Assembly (NCBI GenBank): GCA_026392325.1
Contig: JAPLCH010000080.1
Location: forward strand, 1 to 8,666
Origin: Solirubrobacterales bacterium
GTDB lineage: Bacteria; Actinomycetota; Thermoleophilia; Solirubrobacterales; Solirubrobacteraceae
Direction of reading: 5' to 3'
Length of the DNA: 8,666 nucleotides
Shown here: positions 7,048 to 8,666 of the stretch, in pieces
How the letters are laid out: every line of letters starts with the position of its first letter
How positions within the stretch are numbered: position 1 is the stretch's first letter
The notes under the pieces: generated by a model
Databases searched by the model: none
Seen by the model: the letters and a program-made list of their open reading frames with translations, nothing else
Told to the model about the DNA's origin: nothing
Program-made: the position numbers and the translations under genes

Positions 7048-7146
7048 AAAAGCAAGCGGCCCCTTTCGGGGTTCGTCTGGAAAAGCAAGCGGCCCCTTTC
7101 GGGGTTTGTCTTGAAAAGCAAGCGGCCCCTTTCGGGGCCGCTTGGG
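7048..7146. repeat. Three tandem 33-bp repeats built from the ssrA terminator
   Basis: Units start at 7048, 7081 and 7114. All share the first 24 bases (AAAAGCAAGCGGCCCCTTTC plus GGGG); units 1 and 2 match at 31 of 33 positions. Unit 3 alone carries the complementary arm (GGGGCCGCTT) that makes a full hairpin. A decayed fourth copy (CCTTTCGGG...TTGTCAG) is visible at about 7029-7047. The repeat can be translated in both directions because 33 is a multiple of 3, but these readings are artefacts. It lies between the toxin gene and tmRNA and looks like tandem duplication of a transcription terminator. Confidence 0.85.
7114..7144 (-). terminator. ssrA: Intrinsic terminator of ssrA
   Basis: Read on the minus strand, CAAGCGGCCCC (7144-7134) pairs perfectly over 11 bp with GGGGCCGCTTG (7129-7119). 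They close a GAAA tetraloop, followed by CTTTTC. It begins nine bases after the mature tmRNA 3' end. The T-rich tail is only on the minus strand; on the plus strand the hairpin is followed by GGTGTT, so it would stop the toxin operon poorly. Confidence 0.85.
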
Positions 7147-7152
7147 TGTTAG

Positions 7153-7516
7153 TGGAGACGGCGGGAGTCGAACCCGCGTCCGCAGCTGCGCTAAGAGTGG
7201 CGTCTACGAGTGTGTCCGGTGTTCGAATCTCGTCCCTGGGTCGCCACACCGGCGGGGTTACCTGGGACCAGTCCTCCTGAAAATGTCCCCGGATTGGCGA
7301 GGTCTTTCCTCACCGGGTGATCCTGCTGTTGATACCGGCGATCCCCGCCGCAGGCTTCAGGGGCCGATACCCCGCTCGTCTAGTTTTTGCTAGACAGCGA
7401 GGGCGTACTCATGTGAGTCCGCACTTATGGTTTTTGCTGGAGGTTTAACGAGGCCATCCAGCACCTCGACTCGCAACCACCCCCGCGAAACAACCGCGTC
7501 GAAGCCTGTCGTCCCC
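7153..7516 (-). ncRNA. ssrA: tmRNA (transfer-messenger RNA)
   Basis: This is the RNA that, with SmpB, rescues ribosomes stalled on broken mRNA and appends a degradation tag. The 5' end GGGGACG (7516-7510) pairs with 3' CGTCTCC (7160-7154) as the acceptor stem, with one G-U pair, and discriminator A is at 7153. The T arm is GCGGG-TTCGACT-CCCGC. The 5' GGCTTCGACG matches the conserved tRNA-like domain. Helix 2 is supported by TGCGAGT near the 5' end against ACTCGTA near the 3' end. Pseudoknot 1 (about 7436-7468) has stems CGAGG/CCTCG and CTGGA/TCCAG. The tag reading frame at 7422-7390 encodes ADSHEYALAV then TAG, with A at -4 of the resume codon as expected. The stop lies in a hairpin (GTCTAG-CAAAAA-CTAGAC). 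The terminal CCA is not encoded (CTA follows), so it must be added after transcription. Length is 364 nt without CCA. Confidence 0.96.
7390..7422 (-). other. ssrA: tmRNA tag-peptide reading frame (ADSHEYALAV)
   Basis: The resume codon is GCG at 7422-7420, preceded by ATAAGT, and ten codons run to TAG at 7392-7390. With the alanine carried by tmRNA the tag is AADSHEYALAV. The ADSH start matches the mycobacterial tag; the last residue is Val, where the usual bacterial degron ends in LAA. A longer reading from an upstream GCA is less likely because it lacks the conserved A at -4 spacing. Confidence 0.85.
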
Positions 7517-7535
7517 GTTGGTGTGTTGTCCCATC

Positions 7536-7564
7536 AGTCTAGCCGTCAGCAGGCCCCGTGACAA
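7536..7564 (-). promoter_or_regulatory. ssrA: Promoter of ssrA
   Basis: On the minus strand TTGTCA (7564-7559), a 17-bp spacer and TAGACT (7541-7536) form a near-consensus vegetative promoter. Transcription would start near 7529, leaving a 5' leader of about 12 nt before the mature 5' G at 7516, consistent with trimming by RNase P. It sits in the 69-bp gap between smpB and ssrA, so tmRNA need not depend on the smpB transcript. Confidence 0.75.
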
Positions 7565-7585
7565 GGAGCGCGGTAAACCCACGAC

Positions 7586-8074
7586 CTAGCGTCGGTGTCG
7601 GGCCGCCCGGTCCATCTCGCGCTTCATCTCTTTTTCCTTCAGGGAGTGCCGCTTGTCATGCAGCTGTTTACCGCGGGAGACTGCGATCTCCACCTTGGCA
7701 TTGGGACCGGAGAAAAACAGCTTCGTCGGCACGAGCGTGAGTCCCTTTTCAGCGGTCTGCCCTGTCAGCTTTTCGATCTGCCGCCTGTGGAGCAGAAGTT
7801 TCCTTGCCCGATCGGGCTGATGGTTGTTTCCGGCGGCAGGCGCATAGTGCGGAATGTGCAGGTTGAGAAGCCAAACCTCCCCTTTCTCGACCACGGCGTA
7901 GGCGTCTGCCATCTGGGCAGTCCCCTGCCTCAATGACTTGACCTCGGTCCCAAGAAGCTGCATTCCGCACTCGTACTTGTCGAGAAACTCGTACTTGTGC
8001 GAAGCACGGCGATTGGTGGCAATGATGCCACTCGTAATGGGATCTTTGACCCCGCCCTTCTTCTTCTTCGCCAT
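7586..8074 (-). CDS. smpB: SsrA-binding protein SmpB
   Basis: SmpB binds the tRNA-like domain of tmRNA and places it in the A site of stalled ribosomes; it is essential for trans-translation. The protein has 162 residues, the usual size. Recognisable family segments are ATNRRASHKYEFLDKYE (19-35), GTEVKSLRQG (42-51), NLHIPHYAPA (71-80), RARKLLLHR (89-97), LVPTKLFF (114-121) and the beta-barrel end VEIAVSRGKQLHDKR (128-142). A lysine/arginine-rich C-terminal tail from about 143 is the part that enters the mRNA channel and probes for missing mRNA. ATG 8074 is preceded by AGGGAG (8086-8081) with a 6-nt gap. The gene lies 36 bp after rnr and 69 bp before ssrA on the same strand, the classical rescue cluster. 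Confidence 0.97.
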   Translation of the reverse strand: MAKKKKGGVKDPITSGIIATNRRASHKYEFLDKYECGMQLLGTEVKSLRQGTAQMADAYAVVEKGEVWLLNLHIPHYAPAAGNNHQPDRARKLLLHRRQIEKLTGQTAEKGLTLVPTKLFFSGPNAKVEIAVSRGKQLHDKRHSLKEKEMKREMDRAARHRR

Positions 8075-8080
8075 GCCTGT

Positions 8081-8086
8081 CTCCCT
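8081..8086 (-). promoter_or_regulatory. smpB: Shine-Dalgarno of smpB
   Basis: AGGGAG on the minus strand, 6 nt before the ATG at 8074, supports that start. The short rnr-smpB gap also holds a weak TTCCC/GGGAA hairpin with no T-tract, so it is probably not a terminator and the two genes are likely cotranscribed. Confidence 0.7.
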
Positions 8087-8110
8087 GAGCCTTTCCCTGA
8101 AGGGGGAAGC

Positions 8111-8666
8111 CTAGTCGCGCGGAGTCGCGGGGTACAGGTCGCAACGCCCGCGAGGGCAGTCAACGCGTCCCACCTCAACCCGGACGGAGTCCCCAAGTCG
8201 GAGGCGCTTCCCACTATCGGCAATCAGCATCGTCTGTTCAGGGTTCAAGTCCCACCAGCCGCCCCGAAGCCTGCGGACGGGAAGGAATCCCTCATAACCT
8301 CCACCGAAGTCAACGAAAAGTCCAGCTCCGATGACGCCGACAACCTCACCGTTGAACACGGTGTCCTTGCCTTCAAGCCCAATGTCCCTGGCGAGGAGGA
8401 AGCAGCGGACAATGTCGTCCGCATCGCGCTCAACAACCATCGCCTCACGCTCTTTCGCGCTCGTCCACTCGGCCAGCTCTGACATGCCGGCAGCTGATGG
8501 CTTGTCATCCCCAAGACCAAGCTCAAAGAGAATCGCCCTGTGGCAAACAATGTCCGGATAACGGCGGATCGGAGATGTGAAGTGGCAATAGTGCTCGAGC
8601 CCAAGACCGCTGTGGCCGAGCGGTTCCGTGTCATAACGGGCGCGCTGGAGAGCCCGCAGCACGAGG
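8111..8666 (-). CDS. rnr: Ribonuclease R, C-terminal part (5' end outside window)
   Basis: RNase R is a processive 3'-to-5' exoribonuclease of the RNB family; it degrades structured RNA and, with tmRNA and SmpB, the mRNA of stalled ribosomes. About 185 residues are visible. The end of the RNB catalytic domain shows the family signature HYCHFTSPIRRYPD at 24-37 (counting from the GTG at 8662). An S1 RNA-binding domain follows from about residue 98 (GKDTVFNGEVVGVIGAGLFV) and ends near 178. The GTG at 8662 is internal: the frame stays open to the window edge, and the catalytic aspartate cluster must lie beyond it. The protein stops soon after S1 without the long lysine-rich tail of E. coli RNase R. 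RNase II is the alternative, but linkage to smpB and ssrA favours RNase R. Confidence 0.9.
   Translation of the reverse strand, partial: LVLRALQRARYDTEPLGHSGLGLEHYCHFTSPIRRYPDIVCHRAILFELGLGDDKPSAAGMSELAEWTSAKEREAMVVERDADDIVRCFLLARDIGLEGKDTVFNGEVVGVIGAGLFVDFGGGYEGFLPVRRLRGGWWDLNPEQTMLIADSGKRLRLGDSVRVEVGRVDCPRGRCDLYPATPRD

Noticed and set aside
7048..7146. CRISPR-like array
   Set aside because: The units are directly adjacent with no unique spacers of constant length, and the core is a terminator hairpin.
7153..7175. attB/attL site at the ssrA 3' end
   Set aside because: No duplicate of the ssrA 3' end and no integrase occur in this window; a wider search would be needed.
6916..7280. Open frames reading KQAAPFGV-type or TPKGAACFS-type peptide repeats
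   Set aside because: They are translations of the 33-bp terminator repeat and part of tmRNA; the periodicity comes from the DNA repeat, not from a protein.
8236..8262. A T-arm-like string (GGGTTCAAGTCCCACC) on the plus strand suggesting a tRNA 3' end
   Set aside because: It lies inside the rnr S1-domain coding sequence; no acceptor, D or anticodon arm can be built around it.

Overview
The window looks like a chromosomal segment of an actinobacterium (Actinomycetota). The sequence is moderately GC-rich by eye. The evidence is a ChoD-like cholesterol-oxidase-family GMC protein, an actinobacterial type of Phd-like/RelE-like toxin-antitoxin pair, and a tmRNA tag (ADSHEYALAV) close to the mycobacterial ADSH... 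tag. The class is not certain; a member or uncultured relative of Thermoleophilia is my guess, not something the sequence proves.

Layout, left to right. (1) 1-1463, plus strand: an FAD/NADPH flavoprotein monooxygenase of the Baeyer-Villiger type, missing only a few N-terminal residues at the window edge. (2) 1570-4237, plus strand: a large P-type II cation-pumping ATPase, split by a one-base frameshift near 3754 into a 761-codon N-terminal frame and a C-terminal frame that carries M7-M10. (3) 4187-5866, minus strand: a ChoD-like GMC oxidoreductase with a four-cysteine cluster, convergent with the ATPase and overlapping its 3' end by 51 bp. (4) 5867-6168: a non-coding divergent spacer. (5) 6169-6986, plus strand: a two-gene type II toxin-antitoxin module joined by an ATGA overlap. 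It has a well-formed sigma70-like promoter whose -10 is covered by a 7-bp-arm palindrome, a likely autoregulatory operator. (6) 7048-7146: three tandem 33-bp units derived from the ssrA terminator. (7) 7153-8666, minus strand: the ribosome-rescue and RNA-decay cluster rnr (3' part only), smpB and ssrA (tmRNA). The tmRNA gene has its own -35/-10 promoter.

How the genes work together. RNase R, SmpB and tmRNA form one functional unit: SmpB and tmRNA rescue stalled ribosomes and tag the incomplete protein, while RNase R degrades the defective mRNA. A RelE-like toxin would create truncated mRNAs, the substrates of trans-translation, so its position next to ssrA is suggestive, but shared function is inference. 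The monooxygenase and the ChoD-like oxidase could both act on sterols or other hydrophobic ring compounds; nothing here proves a pathway.

I see no CRISPR array, insertion sequence, rRNA or ordinary tRNA. No wholly new system is evident. The best leads are the triplicated terminator behind ssrA, the tmRNA tag ending in LAV rather than LAA, the toxin-antitoxin control region, and the ATPase frameshift.
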